Shown here: positions 33,701-46,634 of the stretch, one piece after another | Numbering within the stretch: position 1 is the first letter of the stretch | Layout of the letters: each line of letters starts with the position of its first letter | Source of the DNA: Alitta virens | Lineage: Eukaryota > Annelida > Polychaeta > Phyllodocida > Nereididae | Reading direction: 5' to 3' | DNA length: 64,000 bases | Assembly: GCA_932294295.1 (NCBI GenBank) | Contig: OW028584.1 | Coordinates: forward strand, 8,874,407 to 8,938,406 | Program-made: the position numbers and the translations under genes | The notes under the pieces: model-generated | What the model was told of the DNA's origin: nothing | The model's input: the letters and a program-made list of their open reading frames with translations, nothing else | Database searches by the model: none

Positions 33701-34380
33701 TTGTTGGGAAAATTCTTATTTCTGCTTGGTGGACAGTGGTAATTATGCTTACTACAAAATACCTATATAATTCGCACCAACTCATTCCACTCACCAGGTA
33801 CACACAGTTTAAGTTTGTTTTAGTCCAGTTGACTTGTACATCATGTTATCACTTAGTTTTATTGGCTGTCAACAGGTAAAATGTCATGTGACGTATATCA
33901 TTGCTCTGTTTTGTTTGAAAACAGTGAAACAAGTGTCCAAAAACTATTCAATTTGCTCAATCAGACGTGAGTTTTGACCAACACGAGATTATCCTCAAAT
34001 GTTCGATTACTATGTTTTATAAACGGACGAGGTTTGCTGGAGATATTAAATGGTCTTTCACTGTCACGAGTGTGGATGGCGAGTGAGCGCGGATGACGAA
34101 AAGTTTTTACTCTTGCTTTTTCCTTGTTCACAAGTAATTCATTCGCCGAGCATTGTACAGAAACTCTTGCTATTCCATAGAATGGTTCTGGTCCCTCTAA
34201 ATCACTCGTGGATATCCGTGGAGAGGGCAAACATTTTAAAACATGTTTAAAAATGTATACATGATTAGCAGCCTCCCGTTTGACGTCCGTCTTTGATGTC
34301 CGTGGTCTCTCGAACTCGAGATAGTGTGAACTGGGCTTTAAACCCCTGTCACACAAGGCTATTTTAGCCGTAGTGAACCC
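30750..34380. other. Repeat-rich non-coding interval
   Basis: No supportable gene. About 31300-32180 holds diverged ~345-bp repeats with TGACCTTGACCTTTGACC (at 31310 and 31660), similar in motif content to the array at 11-12.7 kb. A MITE-like element lies at 32815-33298. A 131-residue minus-strand frame at 33961-34356 (basic, no recognised domain) could be an exon or chance. Confidence 0.45.
32815..33298. mobile_element. 484-bp inverted-repeat element (MITE-like)
   Basis: The ends are AGGGTCATTCCGTGT and its complement ACACGGAATGACCCT. Longer inner arms (about 32879-32970 and 33197-33280) are also inverted copies, including ATTAGGTCTATATCTCAATT. No coding capacity. Superfamily and target duplication are unresolved. 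Confidence 0.7.
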
Positions 34381-34544
34381 TCAGGGTGACGTAACGGTTA
34401 TGTAACAGCTTTTTCCGCCGGGTTGGCGAAGGGTGACTCGGCGGGTTTTACGGGTGACTCGCTGAGTTGTAGGAGTAAGCCGGCGGGTAGTAGGAGTATC
34501 TCGACGGCTTCCAGGATTATACTTTAAAGGCTGCTGCTCCCCTA

Positions 34545-36205
34545 ATATTAGGCCGATTTTCATCAAATAAGGACTGAATTGTAGCATAGTTCATACTGAT
34601 TCCATAAATGTTTTCGGATCGAAAATAAACCAAATATTAAGCGAGATAGTCGTCTGAGAAGGCAGTTGTCTGGCGGCTGCTGCTCCATTTATATTATTCC
34701 GATTTTCGTCAAATAAATATCGAATTATAGTAGAGTTCATACTAATTCCACACATATTTTCAGATTGAAAATAGACCAAATATTAAGCGAGATATTCGTC
34801 TGTGAATGCAGTTCTCTGGCGGCGGCAAGGTGCTCTGTGTATGGTCATGACTTGAATGGTATGGTCAATATTTTTGACCATGATATGTATACATTGTTTT
34901 GGATGAGCTTTATTGCAATTAATTTCTACTCATTCTGCCAACTGCCATGACTGTTATGTCAATTGCTATTAGCATTTTGAATGATACAAAGAATGGGTTT
35001 AGAGAATACAGCAAATGCTCAATACATGTGTCAATTGCCTAATTGCCTAAATTGGGGTTCTGTGACCTGTCATGGTTTGTTCAAAGATGACACAGTAATA
35101 TGACATTGTCTTGATTGTCATTCACAATTACAAAAAGATGTAATTGCTTTCATTAATTAAAAACAATGTATTTTATTGTATTGGTATTTCTTTTTATACA
35201 TGTGAACATTCTTATCTTTTTGTGTTAATTTGAATCTTATTTTGTTCAGTATTTGTGTATATTTTTGATAAAAATTTAAATCTAATATTGATATTGTAAT
35301 TAGTATTTGTGATTTGATCTGTGATTTTATTTGCTATCTTTTATGTACTTATATAGACCAAATATTAAGCTAGATATTCTATATTATATAATAAGCATAT
35401 AAATCTATCTGTCTCTCTAAACTATCTGTCTATCTACATATCCGATTTTCGTCAAATAAAGACTGAATTATTCAGGGAAATGTGTAGAATTTATATAATA
35501 GTTACAATATATGTAAGGTGGGGAAAATTAATGGAGTATACTAGGCACAAACAAGAATATTCTTGTTAATAAAGTTAGTAATACCTCATAGAGTATAGAT
35601 ATGTAGATATGTAGATAGACAGATAGTTACAAGATCTTCATCTAATAATATGTTACTATCAATAATTCATTGATTCGTAATCAATAAAAAACGAAAATAA
35701 AACAATGTTTGTTGGCTTGTTTACATTGTGACACATATGTCATGAATGACATGAAATTGTTGGCTTGTTGAGGGGTTCCACAGGTAAAATACTTTTGATC
35801 CCCTCATTTTAGTCAAATAAGACTGAATTGTAGTAGAGTTCATACTGATTCCATACGTGTTTTCGGATCGAAAATATACCAAATATTAAGCAAGATATTC
35901 GTCTGAGAAGGCGGTTGTCTGGCGCCGGCTGCTGCTCCATTAATATTAATCTGATTTTCGTCAAATTAATTTATAGTCGAGCTCATACTAATTCCACACA
36001 GAATTTCAGATTGAAAATAGACCAAATATTAAGCGAGATATTCGTCTGAGAAGGCAGCTCTCTGGCAGCGGAAAGGTGCTCTGAGTATGTTCATGACTTG
36101 AATGGTGTGGTCAACATTTTTGACCATGATATATACATTGTTTGGATGATCTTTATTGCAATTAATTTCTACTCATTCTGCCAACTGGCCAATGGGAAGG
36201 ACTTT
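34545..36205. repeat. Direct repeat of ~400 bp, partly internally duplicated
   Basis: About 34545-34945 and 35805-36205 share long stretches such as CCAAATATTAAGCGAGATATTCGTCTG and CTCATTCTGCCAACTG. Inside each, a ~170-bp module (containing the ATTTTCGTCAAATAA motif) is itself present twice. The copies flank the left arm of the large inverted repeat. Confidence 0.65.
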
Positions 36206-37672
36206 TCCTTTGGTTTTGTAAAGTAAATTAACCTATATATGTAATAGCAATCTGCCTTGACCGTTATGTCAATTGCTATTAGCATTTTGAATAATACAAA
36301 GAATGGGGTAAATCATGCTTTTTCATCATTGATCACAAGCATGAATTGAAATCATGGATCCCAAGCATGAATTGAAATTCTGAATTGACTGTTATGTCAA
36401 TGGCTATTAACATTTTGAATAATACAAAGAATGGGGTAAGTCATGCTTTTTCATCATTGATCACAAGCATTAATTGAAATTCTGAATTTCAACTGATTCC
36501 TGTTTATTATGCATATTAAAGAGGGAGATTGTTTTGATCATGGATGGAACATGCAATATCAATTTTAATTCCAGTTGGATTATTTTCAGAAACAACAACA
36601 AGAACGAAATATTGATAATTTATATAAAATGAAATAAATATCTAAAATTATTACTCTAAACTAGAGTAAATCTATCTATAGATAGTTGTAAAAGCTCCAA
36701 AGACATCTTTATCAAGTCTGAATTTTATTATATATATCTTTTATTCGACAGCTTCATGTCATTCATGACATATGTGTCACAATGTAAACAAGCCAACAAA
36801 CATTGTTTTATTTTCGTTTTTTATTGATTACGAATCAATGAATTATTGATAGTAACATATTATTAGGTGAAGATCTTATAACTATCTGTCTATCTACATA
36901 TCTACATATCTATACTCTATGAGGTATTACTAACTTTATTAACAAGAATATTCTTGTTTGTGCCTAGTATACTCCATTAATTTTCCCCACCTTAACTATT
37001 ATATAAATTCTACACATTACCCTGAATAATTCAGTCTTTATTTGACGAAAATCAGATATGTAGATAGACAGATGGTTTAGAGAGACAGATAGATTTATAT
37101 GCTTATTATATAATATAGAATATCTAGCTTAATATTTGGTCTATATAAGTACATAAAAGATAGCATATAAAATAACAGATCAAATCACAAATACTAATTA
37201 CAATATCAATATTAGCTTTAAATTATACAAAAATATACACAAATACTGATCAAAATATCACAATATTTTATTTAAGATTCAAATTAACACAAAAAGATAA
37301 GAATGTTCACATGTATAAAAAAAAAAATACCAATATACAAATATAATCATTGCCTGGTAATTACAATAAAATACATTGTTTTTAATTAATGAAAGCAATT
37401 ACATCTTTTTGTAATTGTGAATGACAATCAAGACAATGTCATATTACTGTGTCATCTTTGAAGAAACCATGACAGGTCAAAGAACCCCAATTTAGGCAAT
37501 TAGGCAATTGACACATGTATTGAGCATTTGCTGTATTCTCTACACCCATTCTTTGTATCATTCAAAATGCTAATAGCGACATAACGGTCATGGCAGTTGG
37601 CAGAATGAGTAGAAATTAATTGCAATAAAGCTAATCCAAACATTGTATTTAAGATGGTCAAAACTATTTGAC
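34862..37672. repeat. Large inverted repeat: ~0.9-kb arms, ~1-kb spacer
   Basis: The left arm (about 34862-35754) and right arm (about 36752-37672) are reverse complements over nearly their full length with few differences; for example TTGTGACACATATGTCATGAATG at 35727 is mirrored at 36760. The spacer (35755-36751) repeats the outer part of the left arm in direct orientation. No coding frame of note. It could be a fold-back transposon or an inverted duplication. Confidence 0.8.
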
Positions 37673-38423
37673 AGTACACTTTGAAAATGCCAAAGAGAAC
37701 AGCATCAGTCCAGCACCCTTAATACATCTTGCATCATGGCAGTATATAATATGAAATGTGATGAAAAGGATTGTAGTTTGCAAATAGACAGTGACAGATT
37801 GCCCTACCCTGGTCATAATTTCACATTTCGATAAATTGATGAACAGAAGCTTCTAGGAAATCAGATCAGGTACATTTTCACACCCATAGGTTATCATTTT
37901 TAAAACTCGTTTGTGTGTCTTTTATGAAACGGTAAAGCATTTCTTCAGCTTCTGGTTCAAAAGCAGCATAGTTTGCAACAAGCAGCAGTTTGTCATGAAT
38001 TTATGACTCAGTGAAGTAGGCAGCAACATTTTGGTCTACTCGTGAGCGCCAAAAAACCTGTGGAGAACATGTTGTCACATTATGAAAGTGTGGACCCTAG
38101 AAAAGCCTGCAGAATCATTATAATTATAAAACATAACTGTAACACATTCCTACCATATATTTTGGCAACCTTTTTATAGATGTTTTCACAACACGCCATG
38201 TACAATATGATTAAAACTGTTTGTGCTTGTAGGGAACTTATTGACCATATTTTGTATTGGCCAAAAGACCGTTTTTGGCCACATCCACAGATTTTTAAGA
38301 AATACACAACCTACACCTTCTAGTCTCTATTTTATGGTGTCCCTATTCAGCCATGCGTCCCGGGTTAGTTCGGCAAGTTCATGCTGAGCGAGAAAAACCA
38401 GTTGCCAGTTGGCAACGCCTAGC
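37673..38423. other. Non-coding interval
   Basis: No supported gene, repeat or site. The longest frame (38080-38307, minus) has no family features. Confidence 0.45.
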
Positions 38424-38427
38424 TTAA

Positions 38428-41017
38428 AGGGGAACTAATGGAAGTTTGCATGTTAATTTCAAAGTTCAATTAGTTGTCAAATAATATATTGCAGTGAAAG
38501 GAAATGTCTTAAACTCGGGTTTGATATGATTTCAAGCCAATTAAAAGTGCAATTTGCACAAACCATCAACATGCTGGGGGCCGCCATTATTGCACACGGC
38601 ACGCAATACAGTGACGTCACTTATGTACACAGCTAGGCCATATGTATTCAGCAATACAAATTAATTACAGTCCTGTGGATTACAATCTGTTACATTGTTC
38701 ATTGCAATTATAATGACAAGAACAGATATCACAACAACATAAAGTTCTTACTGAGTGTAAAGTAATTGCCATTGAACTATTTGAGACAATGCAATTATCA
38801 CACAAAATCAGAACAACTGTCAAGTATCCTGCTTTGTAATACAACTAGTGCGGTTTCACATAATAGGGAAATCCTGCCAAAACAGTTTTAACTTGCGCTT
38901 TTATAGTTTTGGAGTACGTCAATAATTTTAACTCCATTAGGACCGCAGTAAAAAAGCGCACATTTTCAATCTAAATTTTGTCAAAAACCGATACAAAAAA
39001 GCCGTTAAATCATCGGTTTTAGTCCAAAGTCGAGGCTTTCAAAAGTGATGGTTTGTTGACGTACAAATCGTCCATTTATAAGTCAATGCGTCGAAAGTGC
39101 AACAAGAGAAAACAAACTTGAACTATGTTTTTTTAGGAAGAATTGGGATATGTTTTCATTTTTAAGTTCAATATTTACCTCTCTTAATTAGATAAAGATG
39201 CTATATTAGTGTTGATTGATATATTTAACAGCTTAAAAAAATATATTTTTAGGGTTATTAAATGCTTGCGTGGTGGCGCACCTGTCACTTCACTGCTGCT
39301 CCCTCTGGGAACAGATAATCTCTTATTACCATGTCTCTGTTATTACTATTTTACAAAAGCTTTACTGTATATTTGTTGCATCAAATTCGATTTTATAACA
39401 GCTTTTAAAGAAAGTTTAAGATGCTGATCTCTTGCGTATTTTAATACATAAAATGACTTATTTGTTTTTTCAAACTCCAATAATCTCTAACAATCACGCA
39501 CGTGCAACCACGACATTGCGTCATAAGTAGGTAAACAAGATGGAACGCTACCGATTTGCAACTTTAGATGGATTAATATTGCATTTTAACACATTAGGAT
39601 GGTCAGATTATGGTTTTGCGCCACAACTTGTCAATATATATGAGAACTGGCCTGTGACGTCATTGGCGCCTATTTGTTTTTCTGTTGATGTTTTTGAGGA
39701 CGGCCTGACCATTGCAACTTTTTTAGCGTGATTTCGTGTCAAACTTCTTGGTTTTTCAGGATAAAGTAAGTCCGATTTCTGGCCAGTTATCATACGCAAT
39801 TATGATAATTATATTGCCTATATTTATGACTGAACAGATTGTGCCCAAAAATTGTCATTATTTTAATATCTTGCTTGTTCCCAAAAGTGACATTTGAAAA
39901 TGCCCTTATGGGCTGAAAAAACCTATGGTTTGGAATCAGTCCCTACATCTACATGTAGGGACTGATGGATCGGTCTATAATACAACTACTGAATAAATCT
40001 ATCTATCCACTGTTTATTAGTGAAGCTTTAAAAAAATATTGTATTGACAAAGTTTTGTTGAAAATAAGTTTTTGATATTATATTTTATTTTAAACTGGTA
40101 TATTTAATTTATCTAGCAATGCAACCAACATACAATTGAAATAAGCACAATTTGCCATTATTATAATTTGGTAATTAATATATATTAATATTGGTAAAGA
40201 AGGAGGTACTGCCTTTAAAACAACCCCACTAACACTACATATACACCAAATATAAATACTATGAAATATATAAATTTATACTATACATAATACAAATATT
40301 GCAAATTGCCCCTAAAGATTATATGTGACATATTTTATTTACAAAACAAAGCAGTATTCCAATTCTGTTCTCTTGCAAAAATATGGTCAGAAATATAGTG
40401 ATACAAAATATATGCTAAATGTAATCTTAAAGTTATTAAAGTTTACATTAAATACCATTTGCTATTTAAACTCCTATGCTTGGGAAAAACGTCTTACATA
40501 ACATGTACGTAGCAGGGTTATTGCCTATTTGCCCATGCATATATATATATATATATATATATATACCTATATCCTATTCTTAGATACAAATTGCTTATTG
40601 CAATCAATGCAATAATTAGCTATAATTATGCTGTATTCCCACGAAATTACAATTAGCTTTGACATGCCCTTAACAAAAGCTCTGAAAGTGCAATTACACC
40701 TGTATCTTAAACTGTTGTTGACAGTTGTTCTCACCATTGAATTGCAATGCCAAGCCTCCAGAATACTTGGCTCTCATTGGCTGAGACCACTCTAGTGACT
40801 CCATGCTAAGAGTTGGTACAACAGTGACGTATTTCCGGTCAGTGCAAAACACCAGGAATTTAAAAAATGGCGGCCTCCGTAGTTCACAACACGGAGCTAA
40901 TAAATGCAGGATATTTCATTACCAGGGCACATATACAAGTTATGAATAGCATGGAATTGTTTCTATGGACCCAAGCTAAAATGTGAGAGGTAAAGTGCAA
41001 AAGGGGTTAGTTCCCCT
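38428..41017. mobile_element. Kolobok-like non-autonomous DNA transposon, copy 1 (2,590 bp)
   Basis: The element is bounded by TTAA on both sides (38424-38427 and 41018-41021), with termini AGGGGAACTAA... and ...TTAGTTCCCCT. A TTAA target with GGG-type termini fits Kolobok elements better than piggyBac, but piggyBac is possible. No transposase frame is present. It includes an (AT)n run at about 40541-40565. The outer ~300 bp match the copy at 50228, but the core is in the opposite orientation there. Confidence 0.75.
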
Positions 41018-41021
41018 TTAA

Positions 41022-41249
41022 CATAAAATTCACAGTTCAATAAATTTGTCGTTCATCAGTTAGACCACTCACCATAACGGAAAATAAGTTTGTTGGAAAA
41101 TCGTCAACAAGCGCAATATTTCACAGTAGGCTATTGTTGAATTATAAAATTGCCAATTTCCAAATTTACATAGAATTTCCAATAAAATACACTGCTGTAC
41201 AAATACTGTATTTATCAGAGAAAGATAACATAATTAAGTTTCAGAATTT
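41022..41249. other. Short 3' flank of the glycosyltransferase gene
   Basis: AT-rich sequence between the Kolobok-like element and the stop codon at 41250; it would be the 3' UTR of the minus-strand gene. No exact AATAAA was found on that strand. Confidence 0.4.
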
Positions 41250-42266
41250 TCACCATTCCGACCATTCATCAGCACTGATGCTGTAGTTCGTATCACCCGG
41301 AGTCAATTTTGATAAACGGACACAAGACTCTCTTCTTAACAGAGCTCCGAAATAGACATCATCCACTCTGAACAACGGCAGATTGTTGTCATAAGCAACG
41401 TCATAGAGTTGTTGTGCTGTGGATTGCGTCATTAGTACCCCATGTCCGCCACAGATCAATGGATAACGAAGTGCCTCATATTCGAAATGGGGGATCTTGA
41501 ACTTGTTCCAAAACACCCTAACAACATCATCATTGTTTATCCCGTAGCAAATTTGTGACTGGTTAAACCTACAATCCATGGTATGTAGGGTGTTCATTAA
41601 TTTTCCCAGGTCAAAGGTGAAATCATCATCCATTTTTAAAACAAATGGCACTTTTAATTTGCACTTCTTTGCAATCCAATATATTGCACCAAATCCCTTA
41701 TAAGAAAGATGGTAATATGAATCAATTATACTGATTCGTAATATATCCTTATACCAGAATATTTCCCTCTCCAACAGATTTTCGTGTTTACTGTGACATC
41801 TTTGTTTCAGTGTGTTTTCTGTTTCTCCTACAACGAATAAAACCTTCACCATTTTACACAATTTGTCTCCTAAGTATTCCTTATACTTCAATCTCAATCG
41901 CTGCCTTTCTCTGAAATGGTAGACGTGAGAGTAAATATACACTATGAGGTGTCGGTTGTCATAGTCTTCGCATGACGGTTCAGTAACGTAACTGAAATCC
42001 TTCACAAATGGCATACCAGCCCATGATGCATCATTTTCTGTAGCGATTAAACATCTGGGGTCAATGTAATACTGATTATTAGGCATAAAACATTCCTTTA
42101 TATGAATTTCTTTTGCTCGTTCACAAGTGTAATTGTCAATCCGCTGTGAAATTGCTGGCAAATCCAACTTAACGCATTCCATTATTTTATTGTAACTCGA
42201 ACGATAAATCCCAAAGGTCGCTGCGATAGTTATGAAACAAGCTGTGATCGTCCTTGGCCAATGCAT
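41250..42266 (-). CDS. Beta-1,3-galactosyltransferase/N-acetylglucosaminyltransferase family protein (GT31)
   Basis: 338 residues in one uninterrupted exon, ATG at 42266. It looks like a type II Golgi membrane enzyme: a short N-terminal tail, a hydrophobic anchor (about residues 7-25, ITACFITIAATFGIY), a short stem, then the GT31 catalytic domain. Family signatures are FRERQRLRLKYKEYLGD (the R..IR.TW region), KVLFVVGET, DILRISIIDSYYHLSYK, a metal-binding box KMDDDF (DxD type), the glycine-rich CGGHGVLM and the late acidic motif VDDVYFG. It would transfer galactose or GlcNAc in beta-1,3 linkage; the acceptor cannot be told. The single-exon structure and length are usual for this family. No defects are seen. 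Confidence 0.85.
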   Translation of the reverse strand: MHWPRTITACFITIAATFGIYRSSYNKIMECVKLDLPAISQRIDNYTCERAKEIHIKECFMPNNQYYIDPRCLIATENDASWAGMPFVKDFSYVTEPSCEDYDNRHLIVYIYSHVYHFRERQRLRLKYKEYLGDKLCKMVKVLFVVGETENTLKQRCHSKHENLLEREIFWYKDILRISIIDSYYHLSYKGFGAIYWIAKKCKLKVPFVLKMDDDFTFDLGKLMNTLHTMDCRFNQSQICYGINNDDVVRVFWNKFKIPHFEYEALRYPLICGGHGVLMTQSTAQQLYDVAYDNNLPLFRVDDVYFGALLRRESCVRLSKLTPGDTNYSISADEWSEW

Positions 42267-45200
42267 GACAGTGATCTGTATATTATTGACCTCTTTGGAT
42301 GTATCAGTCCTCTATCAATGATTTAGAAATGATATCGCCCTGTCATGAAACAGGCCAGATATCAACGAAAAAAATCAATCTATAAAAGTCTATGAATATT
42401 CCATCCAATGTAAATGTCTTCAGCCAGTCTATGACAATAAAAGACCTAAACAAAATCCATCAATTTCTGGCTTTCTGCCTTTGTGTAGCGTTCTATAAAA
42501 GCCAGCAGATGAATATAATATACTGTACAAAGTTCTCTAAAATGGTCTGCTGATTTGGGCTCCGTGCCTATACATTTTAACCTAGTGTTTGCCAATTACT
42601 GGACCTTGACGAGAATGTCACCCAGATCTGTTGAAACTTGAATCAAAAATTGGCCATACATGCTGCTCTGTTAATCACGTATAACTTCTTTCTGAGAGCG
42701 TACGTGGGGCAATCGTAGATCCAAACGCTCGGTCGTCAGGCATCCATGAGGCATCCTTGAGGCATAAGTGAGGCATCCGTAGATCCCTCGTAGATCGCTC
42801 TTAACGTACATACGTACATACGTACATATGTAAATAGGTAGAACGTACATAGGACGCTCGTCGACTGACCCCCGAGGCAGTTACGTAACTAATATAAACA
42901 ATTTACTCGTAGCCGTCCGCCAAACTTTTAAATATGTTGCCCTCTCCATGGTCGTGAGTGGTCAAGCACGACCAGGAGCACCTGAATACCTTAAAAAAGT
43001 CCAATCCCATAATCCCAATGTAGCAGTGATGCCATTCCTAGCGTCACTGCAGTGCACTGGCGGATCCAGGGAGGGGGGGAGGCATTGGGCCATGCCCCCC
43101 CCCCCCCCGCACCCCATATCAATTTTAATGTCTAACCGTGGCCAATGAAATGACTATAAGTTATCACATATTTATTTTGAGAATACAGGCATTTATTCAA
43201 TAAAGTTGTCATATTTCATGGAGCCAAAGGCTGAGTGGAATAAATTCCTGTATTCTCAAAATAAACATGTGATTTAGAAATCCGTTGGAAAGTTTATATT
43301 GTTATTGTATGTCTCATGTTTTTTTTTGTTATTGTTCTTCCGAAGGAGTAGACGCCTATCATTAAAAAAATACTGGAGATAGGCTTTGAGCTTTTAGAGT
43401 AACATGGACAGTCATGTACATAATTTTCATGACAAAGGTTTATGATAAATACATACCTTGGACAAATACGCAGTGTGGAAAGGAGTCAGATCTGACTACT
43501 AACTGCTGAGTTATAAATTATCAAAAAGCTGGGCTTACAACAATTGACAAAATTGAGCTTTTAGACAACTGTGATTTTTCTAGTCTAGATCAAAGGCTCA
43601 AGGTCACAGGATGTCCTACATTTGCAATTTTCAGGCGTTTTGAACTCGAAGCCTATGCAAGATACACGGAACCGGGAAATACATTTGCAAAACTTAATCT
43701 GTTATCTTTCCATTAATGTTTATCTTGATAGTGTATGATAATTATTTCTAAGGATTTAGGTGACATAACCACTTCATGTCATGTAACAGTGATTAAAATC
43801 TGTAGAATTAAATAACTCGGAAAACATTTGTTGAATTGGCTTACACAAATATACAGGGGTATATGTTTGCCTCCTAGACCAGTCTGAATCTTTCTAGATT
43901 TTTAGGTCAAAGGTCACAGATTGTCTTACATGTTAATTTTCAGAGGTTTTGAATTTTGGTCTCATACAAGTTACAGTATTAAATATCAATTCTCAAAACT
44001 TATTTTGCAATTATTTCTTAGGTTTTAGTAAACTTAACCACAAATGTGATTTAATTAGCCGACCTATAGTACAAGGAGTATACCCAGAAGCATTGATTTA
44101 AACGTACACCTGCATTCTATGTCCAAAAACTGCCAAAGCCAAACTGATAGTTGAATTTGGGGTGAAAGCCATTGGGTAGTGCCAATTTACCTTTTCGATT
44201 GCTTTGTTGATTGCATTTTATGCGATCTCTGTACTGTTGAAAAACATTGCAAAGGCATGCCCATATAAATGGGAATTTCACGGTCTAGTATTGATCATCA
44301 AATATTTGCTTGGTTCTTATAGTATTATCGCTCTATCTTGCTTGGATAACGAGTTTTGACATAAATGTTCTTGAAAAATTGAGCGTCAGTTCATTTTGCA
44401 CCAATAACAATTAAGAGCGGTCTTCCATCTCCACCCATTACGTCTATTAATCGCTTTGGTGATATTTTACCGCTCATCCATCCAACGCCAAATAAATTAT
44501 ACACAGCACGCCCACTCGCATGGCCTAAAAGCTTAAAAATGTCATTAATGATCAATTATTACTGACTTGGTATAAATTTATGGCCTCTAGGCATGGGCGT
44601 GGGTGTTAATGGTTAATCAATCCAATTTGTTTTTCTTGAAAAACATTTTTTACAGGGGCTACTGTTTTCAAGTGGTCAAAGTGTTCGTATATTTATTGAT
44701 AATTGCCCATCATAAGTTTGATTATTTGCCAACTATAGAAAACACTATGCATGTCTGTTTGTACTTAAAAAGACAACAATAAACTATTAAAATGTCAACT
44801 GTATTGTAAATGAACAAAATTTCACTGATGTTAAAATTCATGAGTATTTGGACACAATCTTTGACTAAATAGGCTTGATTCGTAAATTTCATTACTTGTT
44901 CATTAATGCTTGTAAGAGTCTGTCATTAAAATTGTATGAAATTTTCAGATATCCGCCTATTTCTTTATTAAGATTTGCAAGTGCAAACAAATGTTACATG
45001 TTTATTCACAAACTTCAATGTAGGCCTATTTGGTGCCTCATTACATATTTGGTCATTGCTTGAATGAAGTGGAATGTGAAGTCCTTCTTCCTGAACTTTT
45101 GGAGGTATGCAAACATTCTGAAAGCATCCATGTTTGCTTTAACATGTAGGCTAAACCAAAGACCTTATATTAGGTCTTTGGCTAAACTAACACAGATTCA

Positions 45201-45488
45201 AAAAAACTTCTAATGATTCACTAAACTGTTTGTACAATATATTAAATTGTTTAAACAATTTATTATATTGTATGTACAATTTGCTATATCGTTTGTACAC
45301 TTTGTATATTGTTTTTACAATTCAGTATATTGTTTTCACAACTTAGTATTTCGAATTTTACAATTTAATTTAGTAATTAGTTTTTTACAATTTCGTAATT
45401 CGTTTTTAAAAGTTTTACAGTTTACTATATTGTTTTTACAATTAAGTATTTCCTTTTTTTACAATGCTATATGTTTGCTGTATGGTAC
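42267..45488. other. Non-coding interval
   Basis: No supportable gene. It contains short tandem repeats at 42740-42850 (GAGGCATCC and ACGTACAT units), a C-run near 43097-43109, a palindromic ~120-bp element at 43159-43277, and scattered GGTCAAAGGTCA motifs (43600, 43905). Short T-rich repeats (TTGTTTTTACAATT type) occupy about 45235-45460. Confidence 0.45.
43159..43277. mobile_element. ~120-bp palindromic element
   Basis: ATCACATATTTATTTTGAGAATACAGG is mirrored by CCTGTATTCTCAAAATAAACATGTGAT, giving arms of about 36 bp around a ~45-bp centre. It is probably a small MITE. Confidence 0.6.
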
Positions 45489-45874
45489 AGAGCCCCTAAG
45501 AGGACATGGCAGTAAAATATAAAATTTTCCCGTGCGCACGAGTTAATTTACGAAAGAAAAAACAATTTTCCCATGCACACGAGAAACATTTGGTGCGCAC
45601 GAGAAACATTTGGTGTGCACGAGAAACATTTGGTGCGCACGAGAAACATTTGGTGTGCACAAATCCTATCTGGGTAGTTCTGCATTTGTGCACAAGTTAA
45701 AAATGTTCTTCCTTGCAATGAATAATAGTCCCTGCAGTAAACTGCAATGAACAAATCAATCAATCAATCACACATATGGTATATCAATTGGTCAATAATC
45801 AATCAATCAATCACACATGTAGATGTTATATCAATTGATCAATCAATACCCATCAATCTATCTAGCTGTCGTGC

Positions 45875-45906
<32 letters not shown>

Positions 45907-45925
45907 GGTCTGTCTGTCTGTCTAG

Positions 45926-45958
<33 letters not shown>

Positions 45959-46634
45959 AAGACTCAAGACTATTTTATTTTGACCATATATTTACATACA
46001 TAATTCTATCTGATGTTACAACTATATCAATTATCTGTCTATCTATCTATCTATCTATTTATCTATGTGTGTATGCTTGTTTATCGAAGATGTTTGTATA
46101 TGTGACTATATGTATGTAAATGATTATTGAATTTACAGAGCAAAAGTACAAATACATGTACATTTACAAGATTGCCATCTTTTGGTAGAACATGTAATTT
46201 CATGTGCTTAATTAAAAACCCCATCTTTCTTGCACTTTTAGTTGCTGATCTACAACTCAATACATTTTTGCAATCAAGATATATCTAATGAACTTTCTGA
46301 CATATGTACTAATTGGCTGTGGTCACTGAGTGCACTTCACTACAGAAGGCTTGGCCATTGAATGGAACAGCATTTTAAACTCCTTATAAAATAAAAACTA
46401 TTAGGCCTAGATAAAAGATAGTGATAGAAGTGTGCACCCGTTTTTCTCGTGCACTCGACTTAATTATCTCGTGCGCACGACTTAATTATCTCGTGCGCAC
46501 GACTTAATTAACTGGTGCACACAAGTTAATTAAACTGAAAAATAAATTTTCGTGCACACCAAATGTTTCTCATTGAATTAACTCGTGCGCATGGGAAAAT
46601 TATATATTTTTCTGCCATGTCCTCTTAGGGGCTC
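45489..46634. mobile_element. Inverted-repeat element with subterminal arrays of GTGCGCAC palindromes
   Basis: Terminal repeats GAGCCCCTAAGAGGACATGGCAG (left) and CTGCCATGTCCTCTTAGGGGCTC (right). Inside each end is an array of short repeats centred on (CT)CGTGCGCACGAG: five copies of a 20-bp unit at 45570-45660 and four of a ~22-bp unit at about 46455-46570. The interior holds (TCTG)n and (ATCT)n microsatellites. No transposase. The target duplication is unclear. Confidence 0.7.
45874..46062. repeat. Microsatellites (TCTG)n and (ATCT)n
   Basis: TCTG repeats run from about 45874 to 45956 with minor interruptions; ATCT repeats follow at about 46036-46062. Confidence 0.9.

Noticed and set aside
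33961..34356. 131-residue minus-strand frame as a host gene
   Set aside because: Basic composition without a recognised domain, splice signals or neighbours; kept only as a note.
38428..41017. piggyBac assignment for the TTAA-flanked elements
   Set aside because: TTAA also fits piggyBac, but the AGGGG termini without the typical CCYT/CCCT start favour Kolobok; not decided without a transposase.
45489..46634. CRISPR-like array from the regularly spaced 20-bp repeats
   Set aside because: Units are directly abutting with no unique spacers, in an animal genome and inside a transposon-like structure.
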